DNA from: Kiritimatiellia bacterium
GTDB lineage: Bacteria > Verrucomicrobiota > Kiritimatiellia > JAAZAB01
Direction of reading: 5' to 3'
Length of the DNA: 64,000 nucleotides
Assembly: GCA_028718125.1 (NCBI GenBank)
Contig: JAQUMN010000001.1
Coordinates: forward strand, 1-64,000
Below, piece after piece: positions 26,998-35,409 of this stretch (its first letter is position 1; each line of letters starts with the position of its first letter). The position numbers and the translations under genes were made by a program. The notes under the pieces were generated by a model that worked only from the letters and a program-made list of their open reading frames with translations, searched no databases and was not told the DNA's origin.

Positions 26998-27516
26998 CTA
27001 TTTGCTTTCCTGGCTAGTTGATGCAGAGGGCGCTGCTTGCGGTTCCTTCTTCATGGCTTGGATCTTCGGCATGATCTGCAACATCAACTTCTGCGTTAAC
27101 TCCATGGACCGCTTCATCAACTCCGGCTGTTTCTTTATAAACGCCTGCCCTGCAGAGGATTTGTAGAAGTCGATGATGCCTTTCATCTCTTCCTCGGTAA
27201 AGGTCTCGGCATATAGGGTGATATAGTTGTCCTTCATCTTGTCCCAACTGAGCGCTTGGGTCATCATGTCCATTATCGTGTCTGTCTGACTCGACACGTT
27301 TGATGGCATGTTTGTCTGACCCGTTGCCTGCTTCATCTTCTCCATCTGTGCCGGGATCATCTGCTTTACCATCGCAAATGACTTTTCGATGCCTTCCTGC
27401 GCGTTCATCACGTTCAGGAGTTCCTCGGCCATAGCACGTCGTGAAGCCTCCTGCGCATTGGCCGACCACACAACCAACCACAAACTTACCGCAATCAATC
27501 CGATTATCTTTTTCAT
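26998..27516 (-). CDS. DUF2059 domain protein, secreted
   Basis: The protein has 172 residues with a signal peptide (MKKIIGLIAVSLWLVVWSANA). Its C-terminal half matches the DUF2059 pattern: 'YAETFTEEEMKGIIDFYKSS' followed by 'AGQAFIKKQPELMKRSMEL'. The tail is Ala/Ser/Gln-rich. Function is not established; these proteins are periplasmic or exported. AAGGAG lies before the ATG. It is the last gene of the block that separates the two fumarase genes, on the opposite strand to them. Confidence 0.85.
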   Translation of the reverse strand: MKKIIGLIAVSLWLVVWSANAQEASRRAMAEELLNVMNAQEGIEKSFAMVKQMIPAQMEKMKQATGQTNMPSNVSSQTDTIMDMMTQALSWDKMKDNYITLYAETFTEEEMKGIIDFYKSSAGQAFIKKQPELMKRSMELTQKLMLQIMPKIQAMKKEPQAAPSASTSQESK

Positions 27517-27691
27517 ACGGTCTCCTTGCTTATGTCACGGTCACTTACGTGAATAAGTATTGCACTTGTCGATTCAATATTTGATATAAGATGAACTACC
27601 CTCCTCCCTTTGATAAATAATAACTTCGCATGGGGCTTAAAAATAATTTGTACCCCTTGCACCCGCAAAGCGATTTATTATCATCGCCTGA

Positions 27692-29518
27692 CTACTGATT
27701 GGTGGAAGACGCACCTTGATCAAGTGCCACGTTTGTCGAAACATTGCCCGCCGGGCTGACGGTGCCAACCCAGGCAGGCGTGGCCGCCCCTTTTGGATTG
27801 TTACCGGCTTTCGGCATCAGGAAATCCTTCATCGCAAAGGTCTTCTTGAATGAACCGAGAGATGATTTCTTAAAACACACCAATTCGGCGTCTTTCAACC
27901 ACTCGTCGCTCAGTTCCGGAAAATCGAGCTTAAGATCCACGTAATCCAGCCGGTTGGGCTTCCACATCCGGATTGACATTGTCATCATGTAGAGCAAGTC
28001 ATCTGGCGAAACGGATTCACACCGCACGACTTCGTTGCCGCGTTTTCGGTTGAGCAGGAGATACTCCGAATCAGTCCAGGGCATCATTCGGCGCATCATA
28101 CTATTCATCCTGTTGTCGAGAGTTCCGGATTTTTCCTGCCCCGCAAACAGCAGGGATACCGTCTGTTTCCGAAGAAGGATATCCCTGGTTGGGATATTAC
28201 AGCTGATGTTGATAACACGATCCCGGGATGCTTCCGCAACCAGGCACGCCCCCGTTTTCAATGGTGCCGCACCAGCCCTTCTATACTCAGAAAGGTTTAA
28301 ACGCACCTCCCCGGAAACGGTTGCCCGCTCTCCGACGTACTGCGCATAGTCTCCTGAATCAGTGGTGGTGAACTGCGCATTCAACTCCATGTTACTTGTG
28401 GTGGAACCTGGATTGAAATTGAGAACACGAAATTTACCGACATCCGCTTCGACGGCGTTCCACAACCCCGGACAATTCACAGCAACATGACCGTCCAATG
28501 AAAACGCACTTGCATCGAGACCGATGGCATTCCCACGTAGAGAATGCCCATTGGAACGTGTAAAGGTCATATTGCCATCAACAACTTCTACCGTCCTATC
28601 CTGGGGAATCCCATTGAGATTAAATGCCAGATTGAAGGCCTGGTATTTGCGTGACCCAAAAGGGGGGGTCTTTTTCGGCTCAATATTGGCAATGGATAGA
28701 GAAACACTGTCTGGATTGACAGAGGCCACCGCCGGGGCGCGCTCTTGACCTTTCAGGAAATCAAGATGCCAGGCACTCTGTAGCGTCATTATGCCCAGTG
28801 CTCCCATGATCGCCATAATAACCGATACTGTTGTTTTGCGCGTCAGGTACTGCCAGGACAAAAGGCAACAACCAACCAGGATGGTTGCGACCGATGCAAC
28901 CACGTCGCGTGACTGCATCATGCTGACACTGAGCAACGAGTCAGCCGCATCATGACCGTACCCGAAGAGCCCGGCGGAGAAGATGCTCATAAGAAAACCA
29001 ACAATCTTAATGGCAACGAAATAGGAAACAACCGCAATGGCAAAACGGGCAAAGTTCGCTGTCAGCATCGCGAGTACACCAATGATGCTCAGGCGGCACA
29101 GCACAATCAGCAGGATCTCCGGAACCGCCAGCAGGAGATTACGCCCGGCGATTCCGTTGCACGCCAGCACAATGATCTCGCCCAGCAACACCGGTAAAAT
29201 GACGATCAATCCCATGAAACCGAGTTTGCTCACCAGCAATGTCTTCCGGGAGATCGGACGCGTCAGCCAGAAGGCGCGCGCGTCCACCGTCGGATCCTGG
29301 TGAATGACAAGCGGTATTAGTACCAACAACAGAACGAATTGAAGTATCGGCCCAGCCATCGATACCATCTGGTAGGTCGTCCACAGCACCGGCCTGCCGA
29401 TGATTGCAGGCACCCACGCCTCGACCATGGTTTGAAGAAAGATCCATCCAAGCCAGAACATCACGACCATCCGAAGACTGCGGATATCTTTCCATAACAA
29501 ATGCCAGACCATATTCAT
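27692..29518 (-). CDS. ABC-2 type permease with large C-terminal extracytoplasmic region
   Basis: The protein has 608 residues. The first 265 or so carry about six to seven membrane segments ('FVLLLVLIPLVIHQD', 'LIVILPVLLGEIIVLACNGI'), as in ABC-2 permeases that clear antimicrobials or export lipids. The remaining 340 residues are soluble, beta-rich by appearance, and match nothing I recognise. AAGGAA lies before the ATG. It follows the ATPase and YtrA-type regulator on the same strand, so it should be the membrane half of that transporter. The long soluble tail is unusual for the family. Confidence 0.75.
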   Translation of the reverse strand: MNMVWHLLWKDIRSLRMVVMFWLGWIFLQTMVEAWVPAIIGRPVLWTTYQMVSMAGPILQFVLLLVLIPLVIHQDPTVDARAFWLTRPISRKTLLVSKLGFMGLIVILPVLLGEIIVLACNGIAGRNLLLAVPEILLIVLCRLSIIGVLAMLTANFARFAIAVVSYFVAIKIVGFLMSIFSAGLFGYGHDAADSLLSVSMMQSRDVVASVATILVGCCLLSWQYLTRKTTVSVIMAIMGALGIMTLQSAWHLDFLKGQERAPAVASVNPDSVSLSIANIEPKKTPPFGSRKYQAFNLAFNLNGIPQDRTVEVVDGNMTFTRSNGHSLRGNAIGLDASAFSLDGHVAVNCPGLWNAVEADVGKFRVLNFNPGSTTSNMELNAQFTTTDSGDYAQYVGERATVSGEVRLNLSEYRRAGAAPLKTGACLVAEASRDRVINISCNIPTRDILLRKQTVSLLFAGQEKSGTLDNRMNSMMRRMMPWTDSEYLLLNRKRGNEVVRCESVSPDDLLYMMTMSIRMWKPNRLDYVDLKLDFPELSDEWLKDAELVCFKKSSLGSFKKTFAMKDFLMPKAGNNPKGAATPAWVGTVSPAGNVSTNVALDQGASSTNQ

Positions 29519-29575
29519 TTTTTATTCCTTTCTTGATGAGTATGGATATTCCTATATACATTTCACTTCCACTCG

Positions 29576-29602
29576 GTCATTCCCGCTCAAGGCGGGAATG
29601 AC
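29576..29602. repeat. Perfect palindrome GTCATTCCCGC / GCGGGAATGAC
   Basis: Eleven-base perfect arms with a TCAAG loop lie in the permease/ATPase gap. The arms share GTCATTCC/GGAATGAC with the element at 25850-25938, so this is a dispersed repeat family. It could also attenuate the permease transcript. Confidence 0.65.
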
Positions 29603-29635
29603 ATTTGCATTTAGACACACGTAGCATTTAAATAC

Positions 29636-30538
29636 CTACACATCGATTTTGTAACTTTGTGTCAAGGCGATGAATATCTCGCGCAAGGTCATGCCGGATG
29701 CCTCGATGTTGGCGCAATCGGGGAAAATCCGGCGGATATTATCGTTCACAGATTGTTCCTCATAGGCGCTGTTAATAAATGTTACGATGCGGTTTTCATA
29801 CTTGGCCTGCAACCATGCTATCGGAAAATCCGGCAAACGGGTTAGCGGCGAACTCAAGGTGACGGTCATCTTCCTGAACCGTGTTTGCAACGCATCAAGC
29901 GGTTCAACCAGTTTGAGTTTGCCCCGGTCAAGCAGACCGACCATGTCCGCCAGCATTTCCACCTCATAGAGGTCGTGCGACGAAATAAAAACCGTCCAAT
30001 GTTCGGCGGTCGTCAATTCCAGAATTCCGCGAATCAATTCATCCCGCACCAACGGGTCAAGACCGGTAAACGGTTCATCCAGAACCAGCAGGCGCGGCCG
30101 ATAGGCAAGGGAGATGAGAAAAGTCGACTTGATTTTCATGCCGCGGGAAAAATTGCTTATTCGGCGGTCAAGTGGCAGATCAAAAAGGTGGATGAGTTTG
30201 CCGCAAAATGTTTCATCCCAAGTCGGATACAGTGGCTTGCAAAAAGCCATCAATTGCCTGACCGTCATCCAGTCGTATAGCTCTTGGTTTTCCGAGACGT
30301 AGCCAATCTGGGCAAGTTCCTTTGGGCCGAGTTTGCCGGATGTTACGCCCAGCACTTCGGATATGCCGCCGGTCGGTTCAATCAGGTTCATCAACAGTTT
30401 GATCGTGGTCGTTTTGCCGGCGCCATTGGGTCCGAGCAAAGCAAAAATATTGCCTTCGGGAACGGTCAGGTCAAGATGATCAACCGCTACCACCCGGCTG
30501 AATTTTATTGTCAGACTTTGCGTTGTGATAATATTCAT
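29636..30538 (-). CDS. ABC transporter ATP-binding protein (YtrB-like)
   Basis: The protein has 300 residues. Walker A is 'GPNGAGKTTTIKLLMN', the signature is the variant 'NFSRGMKIKS' and Walker B is 'LLVLDEPFTGLDPL' followed by 'FISSHDLYEVE'. The FSRGMK signature is common in ATPases regulated by YtrA-type GntR repressors. A C-terminal domain of about 90 residues follows. It lies 33 bases after the GntR gene and 117 before the permease, all on one strand. Confidence 0.9.
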   Translation of the reverse strand: MNIITTQSLTIKFSRVVAVDHLDLTVPEGNIFALLGPNGAGKTTTIKLLMNLIEPTGGISEVLGVTSGKLGPKELAQIGYVSENQELYDWMTVRQLMAFCKPLYPTWDETFCGKLIHLFDLPLDRRISNFSRGMKIKSTFLISLAYRPRLLVLDEPFTGLDPLVRDELIRGILELTTAEHWTVFISSHDLYEVEMLADMVGLLDRGKLKLVEPLDALQTRFRKMTVTLSSPLTRLPDFPIAWLQAKYENRIVTFINSAYEEQSVNDNIRRIFPDCANIEASGMTLREIFIALTQSYKIDV

Positions 30539-30571
30539 TTATTCTCCCTGATTTTGCATCACAATTCTGTT

Positions 30572-30961
30572 TTATGCCTGATAATTTTTCATATCCATCC
30601 AGTGTTTTTGTAAGGCTTTGGTCAGTTCGCGTTCGCTTAATCCAAGGCGTTTTGCTTCCACAACCAATTGTTCTATTTTCTTTTCTAAAATAACTTCACG
30701 TTGTTCAGCCGTAGCGGGGAAAGCGGCCGCCACGGTGCAACCGATGCCCGGTCGCACTTCAATAATTTTTTCCTGAAGCAGACGCGTCATAGCTTTCTGC
30801 GCCGTGTTGGGATTGATGTTCAATTCCTGGCTTAAATTTCTTACGGAGGGCAGGCGATCACCGGGGATAAGTTGGCCAAAGGCTACCGCCTTCTTGACCG
30901 CATAAACCACCTGTTCGTAAATGGGGGTGCCGGCTTTTAATTCGATGTGAAACGGTATCAT
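30572..30961 (-). CDS. GntR-family transcriptional regulator, YtrA subfamily
   Basis: The protein has 129 residues. A winged helix at about 10-75 ('PGDRLPSVRNLSQELNINPN', 'AQKAMTRLLQEKIIEVRPGI') is followed by a short helical tail, the YtrA architecture. YtrA regulators repress ABC transporter operons and respond to cell-envelope antibiotics. ATG 30961 has AAGGAAAA upstream and matches family starts better than the longer frame. A dyad at 30994-31012 just upstream is a likely autoregulatory operator. Confidence 0.9.
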   Translation of the reverse strand: MIPFHIELKAGTPIYEQVVYAVKKAVAFGQLIPGDRLPSVRNLSQELNINPNTAQKAMTRLLQEKIIEVRPGIGCTVAAAFPATAEQREVILEKKIEQLVVEAKRLGLSERELTKALQKHWMDMKNYQA

Positions 30962-30993
30962 TATTTTCCTTAAATATTTAAACTGACGCAACC

Positions 30994-31012
30994 GTACTAT
31001 TAGTATTAGTAC
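30994..31012. promoter_or_regulatory. Likely YtrA-type operator
   Basis: GTACTATTAGTATTAGTAC has perfect GTACTA/TAGTAC outer arms and lies 33 bases upstream of the GntR start. YtrA-type operators are AT-rich dyads at this position; regulation is inferred. Confidence 0.5.
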
Positions 31013-31198
31013 ACGTCAAGAACTATTATTAACTATTATTTTCCGCCAGATGAGTCTGGTGTCCGTGCCGCTGCGGATATATTATTGACGGCTACATAGC
31101 GGAGCCGAGTGTAACCTGCTTCTTGAGCAGGATGGCGTTTGGATCCTCAAACTGCCGGATGGGATTGCAATGCGGCCTTATTATATTGGGTAAATCAA

Positions 31199-31765
31199 AT
31201 GTGGAAAATACGTAGGATAGAATATCCGTTCACTTTAAAACAGGTGCGTCAATTGAAAGTCGGCGAGCGGGTGCTCCTCTCCGGGCTGATTTTCACCGGG
31301 CGTGACCGGCTGCACAAATATCTGGCGGAAGGCGGGCGCGCGCCTGTTTCCTTGAAGAACGGCGCCATGTATCATTGCGGACCGGTGGTGATCCGGGAAA
31401 AGGGAAAGTGGATCGTGCGCGCCGCCGGGCCGACCACGTCTATCCGTGAAGAGCCTTACATGGCTGCTATCATCAGGCAACAGGGCCTGACGGTAATTAT
31501 CGGCAAGGGCGGAATGGGCGAAGGCACGCGCCAAGCCTGCCGCCGTTATGGGTGCGTTTATCTCCATGCCGTCGGCGGGGCCGCCCAAGTGCTGGCCGAT
31601 ACGGTTAAACATGTTGCCGGCGTTTATTTCCATGACACCTTTGGGCCGACAGAAGCCCTGTGGGAACTCGAAGTTGCCGATTTCCCCTGCCTGGTGACGA
31701 TGGACGCACACGGGCACAGTTTGCACGATGAAATTGCCAGGCGATCCAAATTAAAAAAAATATAA
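31199..31765 (+). CDS. Class I fumarate hydratase, beta subunit/domain
   Basis: The protein has 188 residues and matches the C-terminal domain of class I fumarase/tartrate dehydratase: 'VLLSGLIFTGRDRLHKYL', 'YHCGPVVI', 'AGPTTSIREEPYMAAII', 'IGKGGMGEGTRQACRRYGCV' and 'HDTFGPTEALWELEV'. It pairs with the alpha chain at 26046. I use ATG 31199; a TTG in the same frame at 31139 would add 20 residues. Ribosome binding is weak (GGG). It is separated by only 13 bases from the URO-D-like gene downstream. Confidence 0.9.
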   Translation: MWKIRRIEYPFTLKQVRQLKVGERVLLSGLIFTGRDRLHKYLAEGGRAPVSLKNGAMYHCGPVVIREKGKWIVRAAGPTTSIREEPYMAAIIRQQGLTVIIGKGGMGEGTRQACRRYGCVYLHAVGGAAQVLADTVKHVAGVYFHDTFGPTEALWELEVADFPCLVTMDAHGHSLHDEIARRSKLKKI

Positions 31766-31778
31766 ACAAGGCCATTCC

Positions 31779-32906
31779 ATGCATGCCCGGAAACGTTACC
31801 TGAAAACCCTGCTGTTCGATCATCCCGACAAAGTACCGCTCGAGCCCGGCAGAGGACGCAAAGCTACGCTTGCGCGCTGGTGCCGGGAAGGCTTGCCGGA
31901 AACGGTGACCGATGTGGCCGAATATGCCTATCGGTGCGCAGGCGGCAAACAGGAATGGCCGCGGATGGGAGCAGGGTTCCCCGTAAAGGAGCGCATGATC
32001 CCGCAATTTGAGGAAAAGGTCATCGAGCGCCGGGCCACTTCCCAGGTCGTACAGGACTGGAAAGGTAATATCTGCGAGATCGGCCTGGAATTTACCGTGG
32101 AACATTTGCGGACGGCCGTGGATTTCGTCACCCGCCGCTGGATCAAGTGCCCGGTCGAAACGCGGGCGGACTGGGCGGACATGCAACGCCGCTATAATGC
32201 GGATGATCCGGCGCGGTATCCGGCGGATGCGGCGGCTGTGGGCCGGCAACTGGCCGCGCGCGAGCACGTGGTGGGCTTGTCGTTTTCGGGACCGTTTTGG
32301 CAGTTGCGCGAATGGCTGGGGTTTGAGCAACTGTGCGTGCTGTTTCATGACGATCCCGATTGGATCCGGGAGATGGTGGCCTTCTGGGAAGCGCATGTGG
32401 CGCGGCTCATGGAAAACGCTTTCCGGTTCGTCCAGCCCGATTTTGTGCACCTCTCGGAAGACATGGCGTACAAGGAGCACGCCATGATTTCGCCGGCCAT
32501 GACTCGCGAGTTTCTGTTGCCGACCTATCGGCGCTGGGGCGCCATCATCCGGCAAAACAAATGCCCGATTTACGCCATGGATTCCGACGGCCACGTGGGT
32601 GAATTGATCCCCATCTGGATCGATGCCGGGATTAATGTCTGCGATCCCATGGAAGTGGCCGCCGGCAACGATATTTTGGAATATCGCAAGCAGTTCGGGA
32701 AACAGATGGCCTTTCGCGGCGGCGTGGACAAGCGGCTCATCGCCAAGGGCGGCGCCGCCATCGAGGGCGAAATCAAACGCCTGACCCCGCTCATCCGCGA
32801 GGGCGGCTATCTTCCCGGTTGCGATCACGGTGTGCCTGCGGACGTGTCCTGGCCCGATTTTGTGTATTACACCAAACTCCTGGCCCACGCCACGGGCTGG
32901 CTGTAG
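31779..32906 (+). CDS. Uroporphyrinogen decarboxylase-like (corrinoid methyltransferase-type) protein
   Basis: The protein has 375 residues and the TIM-barrel fold of the URO-D/MtaA superfamily: 'VGLSFSGPFWQLREWLG', 'FVQPDFVHLSEDMAYKEHAM', 'MDSDGHVGELIPIWIDAGIN' and 'GGVDKR'. Such proteins often transfer methyl groups from O- or N-methyl compounds to corrinoid proteins rather than make heme. The nearby cobalamin genes fit a corrinoid-dependent metabolism, but no corrinoid protein gene is adjacent. AAGG precedes the ATG, and the gene lies 13 bases after fumarase beta. Confidence 0.85.
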   Translation: MHARKRYLKTLLFDHPDKVPLEPGRGRKATLARWCREGLPETVTDVAEYAYRCAGGKQEWPRMGAGFPVKERMIPQFEEKVIERRATSQVVQDWKGNICEIGLEFTVEHLRTAVDFVTRRWIKCPVETRADWADMQRRYNADDPARYPADAAAVGRQLAAREHVVGLSFSGPFWQLREWLGFEQLCVLFHDDPDWIREMVAFWEAHVARLMENAFRFVQPDFVHLSEDMAYKEHAMISPAMTREFLLPTYRRWGAIIRQNKCPIYAMDSDGHVGELIPIWIDAGINVCDPMEVAAGNDILEYRKQFGKQMAFRGGVDKRLIAKGGAAIEGEIKRLTPLIREGGYLPGCDHGVPADVSWPDFVYYTKLLAHATGWL

Positions 32907-33056
32907 ACTTCACGGGATGAACAGGTGGATAAGGGAACGATACGCAGCAATACGGCTCCATCTTTGAAGAATGGTAGGGACCCCTCTCCGAGCAATCCGC
33001 CAATCGAAAGAACAGGTAGAGACGCCTCTCCGAGCCGTCCGTCTCAAGGGGTGTCA

Positions 33057-33118
33057 GGTAGGGACGGTTCTCCGAACCGTCCTCCGCGCAACGGACGCCT
33101 CGGAGAGGCGTCCCTACC
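33057..33118. repeat. REP copy 1, 5' side of the RAYT
   Basis: This 62-bp unit runs from GGTAGGGACGG to GGCGTCCCTACC, with two internal hairpins (GACGGTTC/GAACCGTC and GACGCCTC/GAGGCGTC). It differs from the copy at 33606-33667 at two positions. Partial related units lie at about 32971-33043. Confidence 0.85.
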
Positions 33119-33605
33119 GTGGCGCAAATGGTTGTATCATCAAACGCCGGCGTGGGTTAGGCATGGTATTTTTTTCATCACTATGAATTGTGCTCAAAGG
33201 GGTGCGGCTTGTCTCTGTTCGCCATCTTTTATTTCTGTCGTCGTTCAGTCCCTCAACAATTACCATATCAGGCGCTGGTGGGTGCATTTATGGCTGGTTA
33301 TGCCGGACCACATCCATGCGCTTTTGTCATTTCCTGAGACCGAGAGAATGGTTAGCGTAGTTGCCGATCGGAAACGTTTCGTAGCCAAACAGACTGGTAT
33401 TACATGGCAGAAAGGCTTTTTCGATCACCGCCTGCGGCAAGACGAGTCATTTATTGAGAAGGCGCAGTACATTCGCCAAAATCCTGTCCGAGCAGGCTTG
33501 GTCAAACGTTTGGAAGATTGGCCTTATGTGTGGACATTCAATGAGATAGATTCTCAGATCAAAGGTACGGATGGTTCTCCGAACCATCCGGATCGTGGGG
33601 AAGCA

Positions 33606-33667
33606 GGTAGGGACGATTCTCCGAACCGTCCTCCGTGCAACGGACGCCTCGGAGAGGCGTCCCTACC
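33606..33667. repeat. REP copy 2, 3' side of the RAYT
   Basis: This 62-bp unit matches the copy at 33057-33118 at 60 of 62 positions in the same orientation. Its end lies 32 bases before the fmt start, and the RAYT stop follows it directly. Confidence 0.85.
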
Positions 33668-33698
33668 ATAAGATATTGTGTATCTAAAAAGGACAACC

Positions 33699-34628
33699 AT
33701 GCGCATCATTTTCATGGGCTCGGCGGAACTGGCGTGTCCCTGCCTGGATCGCCTGCTGGCTAATCCGGCTGACCAGGTTGTCGGCGTGGTGACCCAGCCG
33801 GATCGCCCGAAGGGGCGCTCGCTCCAGGTGGCGCCCTGCGCCGTGCGCGCCCACGTGGCGGAACGAGGGATACCCGTGTTTACACCCGAGAATGTCAATG
33901 CGCCCGACAGCGTAACAGCGCTCCGGGCATTGGCGCCCGATCTGATTGTTGTTGTAGCCTACGGGCAATTCCTGAAGGCGGAGATCCTTAACCTGCCGCC
34001 GCTTGGATGCATTAATGTGCATGCCTCGCTGTTGCCGAAATACCGCGGGGCAGCGCCCATCCAGTGGGCCGTGGCCAATGGCGAAACCGAAACCGGCGTG
34101 ACAACCATGTTCGTCAACGCGCGCATGGATGCCGGCGACATCATCGATCAGCGTGTGGAATCCATCCGGACGGATGATACCGCTGGCAGTCTGCACGATC
34201 GCCTGGCCCACTGCGGGGCGGACCTGCTGGCGCGCACGATCGAGGCGCTCCGGCAAGGTTCGATCCGGCGCCGGCCCCAGGACGAAGCCGGGGCAACCTT
34301 TGCGCCGCGCATCAAAAAAACCGATGGCCGCATGGACTGGAATCTGCCGGCCACCCAACTCCATAACCGCGTTCGAGGTTTTAATCCCTGGCCAGGCTGT
34401 TTTTGCGAACTGCCTCCGGCGGGCGTCATAAAGGTCTTAAAAACACGGGTGGAACCCGGCCGGAACAAAGCGGCCGGCGCCGTTCTGGAAGCCGCCGACG
34501 AGGGACCCTTGATTCAATCCGGCCAGGATGCCCTGCGGCTGCTGGAAGTCCAGCCGGAGGGTCGTAAAGTCATGTCCGGCGCCGCCTTCCTCCGCGGTCA
34601 TCCGCTCGCCGCGGGCTCCGCGCACTAA
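33699..34628 (+). CDS. fmt: Methionyl-tRNA formyltransferase
   Basis: The protein has 309 residues. It shows 'MRIIFMGSAELACPCLDRLL', 'QPDRPKGR', 'VVVAYGQFLKAEIL' and the formyl-folate signature 'CINVHASLLPKYRGAAPIQWA', then the C-terminal OB-like tRNA-binding domain ('LHNRVRGFNPWPGCF'). It formylates initiator Met-tRNA. ATG 33699 has AAAAAGGA upstream and matches family starts; the open frame extends only seven codons further. def, its usual partner, is not in the window. Confidence 0.95.
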   Translation: MRIIFMGSAELACPCLDRLLANPADQVVGVVTQPDRPKGRSLQVAPCAVRAHVAERGIPVFTPENVNAPDSVTALRALAPDLIVVVAYGQFLKAEILNLPPLGCINVHASLLPKYRGAAPIQWAVANGETETGVTTMFVNARMDAGDIIDQRVESIRTDDTAGSLHDRLAHCGADLLARTIEALRQGSIRRRPQDEAGATFAPRIKKTDGRMDWNLPATQLHNRVRGFNPWPGCFCELPPAGVIKVLKTRVEPGRNKAAGAVLEAADEGPLIQSGQDALRLLEVQPEGRKVMSGAAFLRGHPLAAGSAH

Positions 34629-34654
34629 AGACCATCCGTCCCGCGCCGGAGGGA

Positions 34655-35407
34655 TCACACGTAGATCATTTTCCGGGTCATGCCGCCATCCACCATAAAA
34701 TTGGCGGCAGTGATGAAACCGGCGCTGTCGGAGCACAGGTAATCAACCAGGGCCGCAATGTCGGCGGGCGTGCCGACCCGGCCGGCGGGATGCTGCTGAC
34801 GATCGGCGGCCGAGAGAACTGGGACGCACCGTGCGCTCGTTTTTTTCGAGGATTCGGTTTCGATCCAGCCCGGGCTGATGCAATTGACCCGTATCGTGGG
34901 TCCCAGGCTCATTGCAAGGGCATGGGTCAGCGCCACCAGCCCGCCCTTGGAGGCCGAATAGGCTTCCGTGTTAGGTTCCGACATATAGGCGCGCGTCGAG
35001 GCGATGTTGACGATCGTGCCCTGGCGCCGGTTGAGATGGGGGGCAGCATGCTTGGCGCACAGGAACGCGCCCGTCAGGTTTACCGCCAGCACCCGGTTCC
35101 AGTCCGCCAGCGAGAGCTTGGTGGGCGCCGTGTTTGCCGAGATGGCGGCGTTGTTGACCAATACATCGAGCCGGCCGAATGCCTTGAGCGTGGCCGCCAC
35201 CAGCTTCTTGACCTGGGGTTCGCTGGCCACGTCGGCGGCGATAAAGCGCACGGCGCCCAGCGCCTGGAACTCGGCCAGGGTTTCCCGCCCGGCTTCCTTG
35301 TCGTTATCCGCCATGACAATCGCCATGCCGTGGCTGAGCAATTTCCGGCCGATGGCCTTGCCGATGCCCTGCGCGCCGCCCGTTATAATAGCCACTTTGG
35401 TATTCAT
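34655..35407 (-). CDS. Short-chain dehydrogenase/reductase
   Basis: The protein has 250 residues with the classical SDR pattern: 'TGGAQGIGKAIG' for NAD(P), 'NNAAIS', catalytic S in 'IVNIAST', 'YSASKGG' with Y and K, and 'PGWIETES'. The C-terminal 'FMVDGGMTRKMIYV' is typical. The substrate cannot be told from sequence. ATG 35407 is 3 bases after the stop of the aromatic-repeat protein gene, so the two share a transcript. Confidence 0.9.
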   Translation of the reverse strand: MNTKVAIITGGAQGIGKAIGRKLLSHGMAIVMADNDKEAGRETLAEFQALGAVRFIAADVASEPQVKKLVAATLKAFGRLDVLVNNAAISANTAPTKLSLADWNRVLAVNLTGAFLCAKHAAPHLNRRQGTIVNIASTRAYMSEPNTEAYSASKGGLVALTHALAMSLGPTIRVNCISPGWIETESSKKTSARCVPVLSAADRQQHPAGRVGTPADIAALVDYLCSDSAGFITAANFMVDGGMTRKMIYV

Positions 35408-35409
35408 AG

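Larger units (their letters stand above)
32925..33671 (+). mobile_element. REP-associated tyrosine transposase (RAYT)
   Basis: The core (about residues 65-210) is the Y1/IS200-like RAYT domain with the HUH motif in 'MPDHIHALLSF', followed by 'WQKGFFDHRLRQDES' and 'KAQYIRQNPVRAGLVKRL'. RAYTs mobilise REP palindromes. The open frame reads through two nearly identical REP copies, one on each side, so both ends of the predicted protein carry 'SPNRPPxNGRLGEASLP'. The true start is uncertain: GTG 32925 opens the frame, but the catalytic domain begins near 33125. The gene stands between the URO-D-like gene and fmt. Confidence 0.85.

Noticed and set aside
31605-32888. 427-codon minus-strand frame
   Set aside because: Antisense to the URO-D-like gene, which has clear family motifs; a frame kept open by GC-rich codons.
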